Below, in pieces: positions 6,584 to 13,393 of a stretch of DNA of 25,764 bases. The notes beneath the pieces were generated by a model. It saw only the letters and a list, made by a program, of their open reading frames with translations, had not been told where the DNA came from and ran no database searches. Positions within the stretch are counted from its first letter, which is position 1. Each line of letters begins with the position of its first letter. The position numbers and the translations under genes are program-made. The stretch is from Rhodospirillales bacterium (GTDB lineage Bacteria; Pseudomonadota; Alphaproteobacteria; Micavibrionales; Micavibrionaceae), in contig JACKIP010000015.1 in the NCBI GenBank assembly GCA_020638395.1, positions 1-25,764 of the forward strand, written 5' to 3'.

Positions 6584-8013
6584 TTAGCAGAGAGGAAATT
6601 CGTTCTGTCGCCGATGAAACCGGCCTCACGCCCTCGGTTGTTGAGAAAGACTACGTCCTCGGATGGCTGCTAGCGGCTGTTAACGCCAGCCCTGTGCTTG
6701 CGCGACAGTGGGTCTTTAAGGGTGGAACATGCCTCAAGAAGTGCTACTTTGAAACCTATCGGTTTTCAGAGGATCTGGATTTTACGATTCTTGATAAAGA
6801 GCATCTTGATTCAGATTTTCTGACCGAGAATTTCAGACGGCTTGCTGAGTGGTTGTATGACAAATCGGGTATTGTCTTGCCGATAGATCGGTTCGTGTTC
6901 GATATCTACGACAACCCCAGAGGGCATAAGTCGTGCGAGGGGCGTGTTTATTATGAAAGTCACTTTGCGAGTGGGAAGCGCAGCCTGCCAAAGATCAAGT
7001 TCGATTTGACAGCAGATGAAATTTTGGTAATGCCGGCTGCAAATAGGCCAGTGTTTCATAGTTACAGCGACTTTCAGGAAGAGGTATTTCAGGTTGGTTG
7101 TTATGACTACCCTGAGGTGTTTGGCGAGAAAGTCCGCGCCCTCGGCGAGCGTGGCCGCCCGCGTGATTTATACGATGTCATTAATCTCTTTCGTAACGAC
7201 CAGCTTCCTGCTTCTCCAGTCATTCGCGATGTTCTCAGCCAAAAGTGCGCGTACAAAGGCATTGGCATTCCAGTACTTGCGGATATGGAGAGCTACAGGG
7301 AGGTCTTGGAGCGCAACTGGGAACCGATGCTTGCGCATCAGCTTCCGTCACTTCCGTCAATTGAGGTTTATTGGGAAGCATTGCCCGCATTTTTTGACTG
7401 GCTAGAGCACGGCCTGCAAGAGCAAGCGCCAGTATTGGGTAGTGTTGCCGGTGACGAGCAAATTTATCGTCCGCTTTATGGTCAACTTGGCCTTCGTAGT
7501 CAGTCGGGTGCCTCCCTCGAAATCATTCGATTTGCAGCCGGCAACCGACTCTGTGTGTCGCTCGATTATACGGATGACTCTGGACGGCGCAGCACGCGTG
7601 TCATTGAGCCGTACTCTCTACGTCAGGCCTCCAACGGAAATGTCCTGTTGTATGCGGTTCGCACAGCGGACGGGCAGATCCGGTCGTATAAGATCGAGCA
7701 AATCAATGATGCATCGATGACCAACCAGGTTTTTGCTCCGCGTTTCCAAGTTGAGCTTTCACCAACCGGTCCAGTCGGGCCAATAGAACATCTTCCGCGC
7801 ACAGGACCACGTTTAGGCATACCGCGACGTCTGCCTAGGCAGCCACGTGCTCAGGCGCTCAAGGCCTCAGGGCCAACTTATATTTATCGTTGTCCGATGT
7901 GCCAAAAGACATTTCGAAAATCTCGTCAGGATGCCCAGCTCAATCGACATAAGACAAAGGAAGGGCGGCCTTGTTCTGGCCGGACCGGCTACCTCGAAGA
8001 CGTCAAATATTGA
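6580..8013 (+). CDS. abiEii: AbiEii-type nucleotidyltransferase toxin with C-terminal WYL-like domain and zinc finger
   Basis: 477 residues starting at TTG inside the antitoxin stop. The first about 280 residues are an AbiEii/AbiGii nucleotidyltransferase: KGGT at 47-50, SEDLDF at 63-68 (metal-binding acids), KIKFDLT at 138-144 and KVRALGERGRPRDLYDV at 184-200. Residues about 312-393 look like a WYL ligand-sensing domain (LEIIRFAAGNRLCVSLDY, then EPYSL, LLYAVR, GQIRSYKIEQI). The C-terminus carries a CCHC-type zinc finger: Cys438, Cys441, His457, Cys465. Ordinary AbiEii toxins end after the first part, so roughly 190 residues are extra. The toxin is expected to modify RNA (tRNA acceptor ends in characterised relatives) and halt growth. 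The WYL part could sense nucleic acid or nucleotides; this is inference. Confidence 0.85.
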   Translation: MISREEIRSVADETGLTPSVVEKDYVLGWLLAAVNASPVLARQWVFKGGTCLKKCYFETYRFSEDLDFTILDKEHLDSDFLTENFRRLAEWLYDKSGIVLPIDRFVFDIYDNPRGHKSCEGRVYYESHFASGKRSLPKIKFDLTADEILVMPAANRPVFHSYSDFQEEVFQVGCYDYPEVFGEKVRALGERGRPRDLYDVINLFRNDQLPASPVIRDVLSQKCAYKGIGIPVLADMESYREVLERNWEPMLAHQLPSLPSIEVYWEALPAFFDWLEHGLQEQAPVLGSVAGDEQIYRPLYGQLGLRSQSGASLEIIRFAAGNRLCVSLDYTDDSGRRSTRVIEPYSLRQASNGNVLLYAVRTADGQIRSYKIEQINDASMTNQVFAPRFQVELSPTGPVGPIEHLPRTGPRLGIPRRLPRQPRAQALKASGPTYIYRCPMCQKTFRKSRQDAQLNRHKTKEGRPCSGRTGYLEDVKY

Positions 8014-8065
8014 AAATAAATTTCGAAAGCTCGGTAAATGGCGCTTGTAGCCGTTTCATAGCACC

Positions 8066-9352
8066 TTACCTTTCCAGCGTGGGGCCTCTGTCATTGTGTC
8101 GGTCTTTGTCGGACCGTGCGTGTTCAAACCGCTCTTGACGTGCCGAACGGATCGCATCGTATTGATCGAGATCCCGCACCAGTGAGCGGTGCGTCCGCTC
8201 TGAAAAATCTTTAAGACGTTCTTTCCGTGCGCTCAACGCGCGGCGGGCATCCAGCTGCTGGAAAATCAAGCGGTCACGGTCCCGTTGATCACGCTGCACG
8301 GCTTGCCAAGCGTCAAGTTCATTCTGCCGTTTAATCTCGGCATGCCGACCGGTGACCCGGTCTAGCAGCCCGCGCAGGCCCTTGGAAAGTCGCGCCTGCC
8401 GGGTAGTGGTTTCCACTGTCCAGCGGGTTCGCTGCTCCTCTTTCTGCTTTTGGCGTTCCGCGCGATGATGCCTGGTCATCTCGATACGTTTTGTTTCAAT
8501 TGCGTTCAGACGTTCCTGAATCTGTTGGCCCTGGCGTTTTTGAAGCTGCGCGAGATGTGCTCCCATCTCAAGCGCAACCCGCGTCCGTGCGTCCGTCACG
8601 GAGGGGAGGGCGTCCGGCTCCTTCAGGCGGGTCTTCAGATCTTTGGCCTTCACCCCCACCCACTTCGACACCGAGAAGACCTCGCAGCAGTGGTCAAGCG
8701 CCACAAATCCTCGTCGGTCGCCTCGTGCCAGGACGTAGCCGCGTCTTTGTAAGGCGTCCACAAACTCAGCCTGCGTTTTGCTCTCAGCCCATCCTTCCTG
8801 GAAGGCAGCTTTGATGTCTTTCGGGTTTTTGCCAATACGTTTGGCCTGTTGCCACTCGGCGAGCGTGAAGTTGCGCGGATCTCGCTCTTTGGTATTTCGC
8901 AGGCCAGCGGGAAGCTCCCAGCCATGTTCCAGGAAAAGTGCGCGGGACACCTCCATCAGCTTGCGCTTCGAATGCGATAGCTGCACGGCTGTCATTGTGT
9001 CCGTCTTGATGCGTGACCAGACGGCATGGCAATGGCGGCGGCCTTCCTTTTCATGGAAGACGATGGCGCGCGGTTGGTCGGTCAGACCGAGCTTTTCCTC
9101 GGCTCGGCGGATGGCATCTTCAAACACGGCAGTCGGCACGTTCTCCGAGGGCGGCGGATTGAGGCTCAGAGAAAACAGAAACTGTTTGGCTTTCGTCCCG
9201 CGGGCGATGGCGTGGGCTTCTTCCAGCGCCGAGATCAGATCTTCTGCAACGAAGCCACGTAGGTCATGAACGTCCACATGCTCGTTTTCGTCCTTCAACA
9301 AATGAAGGGCGAGATTCCTTGCGCCGCCACGTTGGTTTCCATGCAGGATCAT
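8066..9352 (-). CDS. MobA/VirD2-family relaxase (alphaproteobacterial type)
   Basis: 428 residues from ATG 9352. The start is set by an ATGA overlap with the mobC stop and by GGGAAGGGCGA just upstream; a longer frame to 9451 is merely open. The relaxase domain fills about residues 1-220: MILHGNQRGGARNLALHLL, FLFSLSLNPPP at 58-68, and the metal motif HEKEGRRHCHAVW at 100-112. There is no tyrosine in the first about 200 residues, so the usual Tyr nucleophile is absent and a His near residue 17 or 25 may serve. Residues about 270-420 are a highly charged coiled-coil tail rich in Arg, Gln and Lys. The role is nicking oriT and piloting plasmid DNA. No VirB/VirD4 genes are seen, so transfer would need a helper. 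Confidence 0.88.
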   Translation of the reverse strand: MILHGNQRGGARNLALHLLKDENEHVDVHDLRGFVAEDLISALEEAHAIARGTKAKQFLFSLSLNPPPSENVPTAVFEDAIRRAEEKLGLTDQPRAIVFHEKEGRRHCHAVWSRIKTDTMTAVQLSHSKRKLMEVSRALFLEHGWELPAGLRNTKERDPRNFTLAEWQQAKRIGKNPKDIKAAFQEGWAESKTQAEFVDALQRRGYVLARGDRRGFVALDHCCEVFSVSKWVGVKAKDLKTRLKEPDALPSVTDARTRVALEMGAHLAQLQKRQGQQIQERLNAIETKRIEMTRHHRAERQKQKEEQRTRWTVETTTRQARLSKGLRGLLDRVTGRHAEIKRQNELDAWQAVQRDQRDRDRLIFQQLDARRALSARKERLKDFSERTHRSLVRDLDQYDAIRSARQERFEHARSDKDRHNDRGPTLER

Positions 9353-9819
9353 CCATCGCCCTTCCCACCGAGATCGTCCGATACCCGGACACCGGCTTTC
9401 AGGCCGAGCGCGATGAACAAAGCCTCTCGCATGGCAAGCACTGCCGCGCAAGCCGCTTGAAGATCCTTTTCGACATCCCGTGAGATATCAAGCGTCCCCA
9501 TGTTGGCGGCGCGGGCGAGTTGATTGAGGTTGGCCGATAGACGGGACTGTCCAAGTTCTGCCAGCACCTGTGCAATCTTTTGGTCGTCAAGGGCTGGTTT
9601 GCGCGTGGTGCGCCGTTTCTTTTGCTGGTCACCGAGCAAGCAGGCGCGGATGTAAGCGCCAAGCGGCTTTCCACCTGCCTGCTGTTCGAGAACGGCGCGT
9701 TCCTCTTCAGTTAAGCGCAAGGAAAAAGGGGCTGGCGTTCTGCTTTTCGCTGGCCGGCCACCGTACTTTCCTGACGTTGCTTTGGAAAAGGTTGCAGAGA
9801 TAGACAGATCGAGGGTCAT
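9349..9819 (-). CDS. mobC: MobC-like relaxosome protein
   Basis: 156 residues. A ribbon-helix-helix-like segment lies at about 30-65 (PFSLRLTEEERAVLEQQA, LGAYIRACLLG), followed by the MobC signature around LGQSRLSANLNQLARAAN (about residues 90-107). MobC proteins bind oriT, melt the nick region and assist the relaxase. The gene is joined by ATGA overlaps on both sides: its start overlaps the stop of an upstream remnant and its stop overlaps the relaxase ATG. This four-base coupling suggests equal translation of the mob genes. The C-terminus (GLKAGVRVSDDLGGKGDG) is flexible. Confidence 0.88.
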   Translation of the reverse strand: MTLDLSISATFSKATSGKYGGRPAKSRTPAPFSLRLTEEERAVLEQQAGGKPLGAYIRACLLGDQQKKRRTTRKPALDDQKIAQVLAELGQSRLSANLNQLARAANMGTLDISRDVEKDLQAACAAVLAMREALFIALGLKAGVRVSDDLGGKGDG

Positions 9820-10053
9820 GGTTGTGGCCCCCCGAAGTACGGAACATGGCGCTCCAGATAGGTGTTCCAGTCGGCGAGAGTCTCGAACAGTTCGTTCGAA
9901 GTCTCATCGTCGAAGCGCGCCATCTTATTTTTCGGACCGTGAAAGTCACCTAATGCTTCGATCTGCTTGATCTTGTGCTCGATCTCAGTGTCTATAGAAG
10001 TCCCTAGGCCAGCCGCTGTGTGAAGGTTTGCGTGAGACGCAAGATGTGCGTCG
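9816..10053 (-). pseudogene. 5'-truncated gene upstream of mobC, fused to repeat copy B
   Basis: On the minus strand a frame reads IDTEIEHKIKQIEALGDF, then MARFDDETSNELFE and DWNTYLERHVPYFGG, and ends in a TGA that overlaps the mobC ATG (ATGA). That overlap and the protein-like sequence mark a real gene. Going upstream the frame enters the 79-bp repeat (10030-10108) and meets TAG there, with no ATG, GTG or TTG before it. The only in-frame ATG is at 9923, leaving 35 residues and no ribosome site. I read it as a plasmid gene whose first part was lost when the repeat junction formed. Function unknown. Confidence 0.6.
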
Positions 10054-10108
10054 TACTACACGCGATCTTGGCAAGAGGAACCCGCTGCGCGCTCCCCGTT
10101 GCATCCCC
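10030..10108 (+). repeat. 79-bp direct repeat, copy B (oriT-like candidate)
   Basis: The second copy of the 920-999 sequence, with one base deleted and one substituted. It contains the same GACGCA-agatg-TGCGTC dyad and a weakened version of the longer hairpin. It lies about 210 bases upstream of mobC, at the head of the mobilization operon, where oriT is normally found, and forms the right edge of recognisable island DNA. Confidence 0.75.
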
Positions 10109-10129
10109 ATCCCGCACCAGTGAACGGTG
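10109..10129 (+). repeat. 21-bp fragment matching the relaxase gene
   Basis: These 21 bases match 8171-8191, inside the relaxase C-terminal coding part, with one mismatch (AGTGAACGG here, AGTGAGCGG there) and in the same orientation. They directly abut repeat copy B. A match of this length by chance is unlikely in 25 kb; it suggests a patchwork junction or the remains of a second mob module. Confidence 0.5.
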
Positions 10130-10202
10130 AGTATGAACAAAGGCATTCACAACGATTTTTGTCTGCATTTATTGGAGGATATGCAAGCCGCGGCCGATTG
10201 TC

Positions 10203-10517
10203 TCACAAAGGTGTCTTTGAGGAGGTATCCTCTGGGGACGCCGTGGAAGTAATAGCCGGAGGTGGAGCGGGGGCTTCTTCATCGGCTTCTTTTTCATCGA
10301 CATTTTTCAGCGGATCGACAGAAAAGTGCCGGATTTCATTTAGATCATTGTCCTGCATAAATCTGTCGAACTGTTCGCTCATGGCGAAGCGGACATATTG
10401 AAGGCGGCGAACGCCGCGCCCCAGATTTTTCAGAAGTTCAGGGATATCCTTCGGACCAACCAGAAAAATCCCCGCAATCACAATCAGCAACAGTTCAGAA
10501 AATCCAAAATCAAACAT
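10203..10517 (-). CDS. tatB: Sec-independent protein translocase TatB
   Basis: 104 residues. The N-terminal helix MFDFGFSELLLIVIAGIFL with the Glu at position 8, followed by VGPKDIPELLKNLGRGVRRL, is the TatB pattern: one membrane helix, a hinge GP and an amphipathic helix. The tail is acidic then Pro/Ser/Thr-rich. TatB works with TatC as the receptor for folded proteins bearing twin-arginine signal peptides. It follows tatA by 15 bases on the minus strand; AAGG precedes the ATG. Its stop at 10203 is only about 75 bases from the accessory island. Confidence 0.93.
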   Translation of the reverse strand: MFDFGFSELLLIVIAGIFLVGPKDIPELLKNLGRGVRRLQYVRFAMSEQFDRFMQDNDLNEIRHFSVDPLKNVDEKEADEEAPAPPPAITSTASPEDTSSKTPL

Positions 10518-10532
10518 GTTGCAACCTTCATA

Positions 10533-10703
10533 TTATTCCGGGTTGTTTTCTTTCTTTTTCTCGTCGTCTTCTTCTTTCAGGCCTTTTTTAAAGCTTTGAA
10601 CGCCTTTTGCCAGATCGCCCATAATTTGCGGCAGCCGCCCCGCGCCAAAGAGAAGAACTACGGCGATTACAATAATTAGAATTTGCCAGATACTTGGTGC
10701 CAT
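10533..10703 (-). CDS. tatA: Sec-independent protein translocase TatA
   Basis: 56 residues from the ATG at 10703; a longer open frame to 10778 would overlap scpB and lacks the Tat start. MAPSIWQILIIVIAVVLLF is the single membrane helix, followed by the hallmark FGAGRLPQIMGDLAKGV and an amphipathic helix FKKGLKEE. The tail is short and strongly charged. TatA oligomerises to form the translocation pathway. The start lies 4 bases past the scpB stop, so the genes form one minus-strand operon. Confidence 0.93.
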   Translation of the reverse strand: MAPSIWQILIIVIAVVLLFGAGRLPQIMGDLAKGVQSFKKGLKEEDDEKKKENNPE

Positions 10704-10707
10704 TGTG

Positions 10708-11307
10708 TTAAGCCTCGTCCTCTTCGCTATCCTCAGTTGATGCTGTGTCTTTCTGGAACAGATCCGGCACTGTGTCAATAGCCGGACGACGATCCAGAAG
10801 CCCTGCTGCTTTCATATCATCCAGCCCCGGCAGGTCCATTGTACTCTCAAGGCCAAAATGGTCAAGGAATGCATTCGTCGTGACCCAGGTCAGCGGCTTC
10901 CCGACGCTTTCCCGCCGTTTTCCCGGTTTGACCCATCCGGCTTCCATCAACACATCAAGTGTTCCTTTGCTGGTTGCGACACCGCGGATATTTTCAATTT
11001 CTGCGCGGGTAACGGGCTGGTGATAGGCGATAATCGCCATGGTTTCCAGCGAGGCTTTGGAAAGTTTGCGGAGCTCTGTGCGATCCAGTTGCAGATCTTC
11101 CGCCAGCTCCGGAGTCGTCCGGAAGGCCCACATATTATTATGCCGGGTCAGGCGGATGCCGCGTGTTTCATAGTCCTTTTGCAGCTCCATCAGCAAAGGG
11201 CCGACATCTGCATCGGCAGGCATCCGGTCGTGCAGGGCTTGTGTTTCCAGCGGTTCCGGTGCGGCAAATAACAGGGCTTCCAAAAGGTTTTTGTGGTTAG
11301 TTGTCAT
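10708..11307 (-). CDS. scpB: Segregation and condensation protein B
   Basis: 199 residues from ATG 11307 (MTTNHKNLLEALLFAAPEPL); the frame extends further upstream but inside scpA. Two winged-helix domains are visible: LLEALLFAAPEPLETQALHD at the N-terminus, and LETMAIIAYHQPVTRAEIEN with IRGVATSKGTLDVLMEAGWV in the second. ScpB dimers bind ScpA and, with SMC, form the bacterial condensin that organises and segregates the chromosome. The start overlaps the end of scpA by 11 bases. The acidic tail (EDSEEDEA) is common. Confidence 0.93.
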   Translation of the reverse strand: MTTNHKNLLEALLFAAPEPLETQALHDRMPADADVGPLLMELQKDYETRGIRLTRHNNMWAFRTTPELAEDLQLDRTELRKLSKASLETMAIIAYHQPVTRAEIENIRGVATSKGTLDVLMEAGWVKPGKRRESVGKPLTWVTTNAFLDHFGLESTMDLPGLDDMKAAGLLDRRPAIDTVPDLFQKDTASTEDSEEDEA

Positions 11308-12106
11308 GTATTCCCCGCACATAAATCGGTTTGAACAGCCCCTCCTGACGGATTTCCAGTTTTCCCTGTTTGGCAAGCTCCAATCCGGCGGTCAGGGTAG
11401 AGGCAATCGCGCTGCGGCCATAAAGTTTGCTTTTAATGTTTTCAGGAATGAACGAGTCAAGAGTGGCCCACACGCTGCGCAGCCCCGATTTTGGCAAACG
11501 CCCCAGCATTTTGGTCATACGTTCCAGAGCACTGTCCATAGACATGAGTTGATAGACCGGCAGCTCGTAGTTCTGGCTTTCAGTTCGGTGTTTAATATCG
11601 CCGTAGCTTTTAAGAAGTTCAATCAAAGACGCATCATAACTTATTGTTACGTTATCAGAAAATTCATCTTTAGATCCACGAGAAAAAATACCATTCCCTA
11701 GTTGTGGGCGGGCCATAAGTGCGTCCGCCGCCTGTTGCATCGCCTCAAGACGACGCAGTTGGAATTGCAGGGCTTCGGCGATCTCTTCGGCGGAGGCTTC
11801 CTCTTCAGAGGAGTCCTGCGGCAGAAGGAGGCGGGATTTCAAATAAGCCAGCCATGCAGCCATGACAAGATATTCGGCGGCCAGTTCAAGGTTTTGTGCT
11901 TTTGCACGCTCAACAAATACCAGATATTGCCGCGCCAGCTGTAAAATAGAAATTTGCCGCAGATCCACTTTTTGTTTCCGGGCAAGCTCCAGCAAAACAT
12001 CAATTGGCCCTTCATAGCCATCAAGTTGCAGCAACAGGGCGTCCGCCTGGGCAATGTCTTGCGCAAGTTCCTGACTGCGGGGAGGGTCTTCTTCAAAAAC
12101 CGGCAT
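11297..12106 (-). CDS. scpA: Segregation and condensation protein A (kleisin)
   Basis: 269 residues. The ScpA signature is clear: YEGPIDVLLELARKQKVDL near residue 30, then QLARQYLVFVERA and EYLVMAAWLAYLKSRLLLP (about 75-95). The C-terminal winged helix (LELAKQGKLEIRQEGLFKPI) contacts the SMC head. ScpA bridges the two SMC heads with ScpB. The usual upstream partner in alphaproteobacteria, nagZ, is not in this window; instead a DUF1508 gene and tatC precede it, with a terminator at 12150-12181 in between. A promoter within 12107-12149 is therefore likely, though I cannot point to it. Confidence 0.93.
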   Translation of the reverse strand: MPVFEEDPPRSQELAQDIAQADALLLQLDGYEGPIDVLLELARKQKVDLRQISILQLARQYLVFVERAKAQNLELAAEYLVMAAWLAYLKSRLLLPQDSSEEEASAEEIAEALQFQLRRLEAMQQAADALMARPQLGNGIFSRGSKDEFSDNVTISYDASLIELLKSYGDIKHRTESQNYELPVYQLMSMDSALERMTKMLGRLPKSGLRSVWATLDSFIPENIKSKLYGRSAIASTLTAGLELAKQGKLEIRQEGLFKPIYVRGIHDN

Positions 12107-12149
12107 TCTTTTTTATAACCGAGCCATTCTCATCAGGAAACATGAAAAT

Positions 12150-12181
12150 AAAAAAGCAGAGCTTTTGCACCCTGCTTTTTT
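12150..12181 (-). terminator. Rho-independent terminator after the DUF1508 gene
   Basis: AAAAAAGCAG (12150-12159) and CTGCTTTTTT (12172-12181) are perfect 10-base inverted arms around a 12-base loop. Read on the minus strand the stem ends in a T-run 20 bases after the DUF1508 stop. It separates that gene and tatC from the scpA operon, and by symmetry could also act on the plus strand. Confidence 0.8.
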
Positions 12182-12201
12182 GAGAAAAATAGTGTGTCTG
12201 A

Positions 12202-12387
12202 TTAGGCTGCTTCTTCAGTCTCAGCGTTTGGTGCGTTTTCCTTGACGGAAGCGATGCCGTTCTCACAAGCTGCTTTCGTTGTGTACATTTCAGAAGAGGC
12301 AATAACCTGTCCGTTTTTTGCTGTTAGATTAAAGTAAAACTGACCGTCTTTTGCTTGTTTGATCAGAAATTTTGGATGTGATGCCAT
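12202..12387 (-). CDS. DUF1508 (YegP-type) small protein
   Basis: 61 residues with a single DUF1508 repeat: PKFLIKQAKDGQFYFNLTAK, then NGQVIASSEMYTTKAACENG and IASVKENAP. Family members usually have one or two such repeats; this is the one-repeat form with a short acidic tail. GAGGAGACTT just before the ATG is a strong ribosome site. The biochemical role of the family is not established. It lies between tatC and scpA on the same strand and is closed off by a terminator downstream. Confidence 0.85.
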   Translation of the reverse strand: MASHPKFLIKQAKDGQFYFNLTAKNGQVIASSEMYTTKAACENGIASVKENAPNAETEEAA

Positions 12388-12475
12388 TTTAAGTCTCCTC
12401 TCGTTGGCAGGTCAATGTAAAGTATAGCACTACCTTCCCGCATCCATCGGGAATCTGTCAAGAAAAAACGAATCT

Positions 12476-13231
12476 TTATACCGATTTCCCGGTCCAGCGC
12501 ACCATAAGGATTGATATTTCGTAGAGTGCAATCATTGGTAATGCCAACAAAACCTGTGAAATAACATCCGGCGGTGTGAGAAATGCGGCAATAATCAGCG
12601 TCAGAATAATCATGTACTTTCGTTTTGCTTTCAGCCAGTCTGCGGTGATAAATCCGGCTTTTCCAAGAAGCGTTAAAATAACAGGCAACTGAAAGCACAG
12701 CCCAAACGCAAAGATCAGGGTCATCACCAGATCCAGATATTCGCTCACACGGGCTTCGAGTTGAATCGGCAGGGTGGTTTCGGCACCTGAGGTTTGGAAG
12801 CTGAGAAAAAATCTACAGGCAAAAGGCATGACCAGATAGTAAACCATCGCGCTTCCCAGAAAGAACAGAACCGGAGTTGCCACTAGAAATGGCAAGAATG
12901 CCTGTTTTTCGTTTTTATAAAGACCGGGGGCAATGAACAGCCAGATCTGGGTCAGGAGAATCGGCGCGGTCAGAAAAATGCCCGCAAAAAAGGAAACCTT
13001 CAGATAGGTGAAGAATGCTTCCGTCAGGCCGGTGTAAATAAGGCGTTGGCTGGAATGTTCATTCATGGCATTGGCCAGCGGTTGGACAAGAAAGCCATAA
13101 ATCGGTTCGACAAAAAAGTAACAGAGCAAGGTTCCCAGCCCCATTGCAACAAAGACCCAGAGCAGGCGTTTACGCAGCTCGATCAGGTGCGCGATAAGTG
13201 GTTGGGTCTGGTCTGTGGATGTTGATGTCAT
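12476..13231 (-). CDS. tatC: Sec-independent protein translocase TatC
   Basis: 251 residues with six predicted membrane helices. The conserved N-terminal HLIELRKRLLW (residues 15-25), with the Glu that contacts the twin-arginine motif, is intact. FLTAPILLTQIWLFIAPGLY and AFLTPPDVISQVLLALP are typical later landmarks. TatC is the core receptor of the Tat translocon. In many alphaproteobacteria tatC directly follows tatB; here it is upstream of scpA, separated from tatAB by the DUF1508 gene, a terminator and scpAB, so it has its own transcription unit. Confidence 0.95.
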   Translation of the reverse strand: MTSTSTDQTQPLIAHLIELRKRLLWVFVAMGLGTLLCYFFVEPIYGFLVQPLANAMNEHSSQRLIYTGLTEAFFTYLKVSFFAGIFLTAPILLTQIWLFIAPGLYKNEKQAFLPFLVATPVLFFLGSAMVYYLVMPFACRFFLSFQTSGAETTLPIQLEARVSEYLDLVMTLIFAFGLCFQLPVILTLLGKAGFITADWLKAKRKYMIILTLIIAAFLTPPDVISQVLLALPMIALYEISILMVRWTGKSV

Positions 13232-13313
13232 CTTTAATAATTAAAAGTATCAAAAAAGGTATGTGTATTGTTTTTATAGAAGCCTCTGCAAAAGGTTGTA
13301 ATTTTACAAAACC

Positions 13314-13383
13314 GTCATTCTGAGCGGAGCGAAGAATCTTTTGTTTTAACGGTTAAGATCCTTCGCCTGCGGCTCAGGATGAC
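13314..13383. repeat. Palindromic intergenic repeat (GTCATTCTGAGC family), copy 1
   Basis: The left arm GTCATTCTGAGCGGAGCGAA pairs with the right arm ending CGGCTCAGGATGAC, an imperfect palindrome about 70 bases long. A second copy lies at 19574-19644 with the same arms and a different loop. The sequence just left of both copies shares TCTGCAAAAG, and the right flank shares TATAGGTTTT, which here includes the last codons of mazG. It is a dispersed REP/MITE-like element. Confidence 0.8.
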
Positions 13384-13393
13384 GAGTCCGGGC

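Noticed and set aside
7510..8013. WYL-like and zinc-finger tail as a separate gene
   Set aside because: The frame is continuous from the nucleotidyltransferase, with no internal start preceded by a ribosome site; a frameshift fusion by sequencing error cannot be excluded but is not suggested.
8778..9269. 163-aa rightward open frame
   Set aside because: Antisense to the relaxase, whose motifs and operon coupling are clear.
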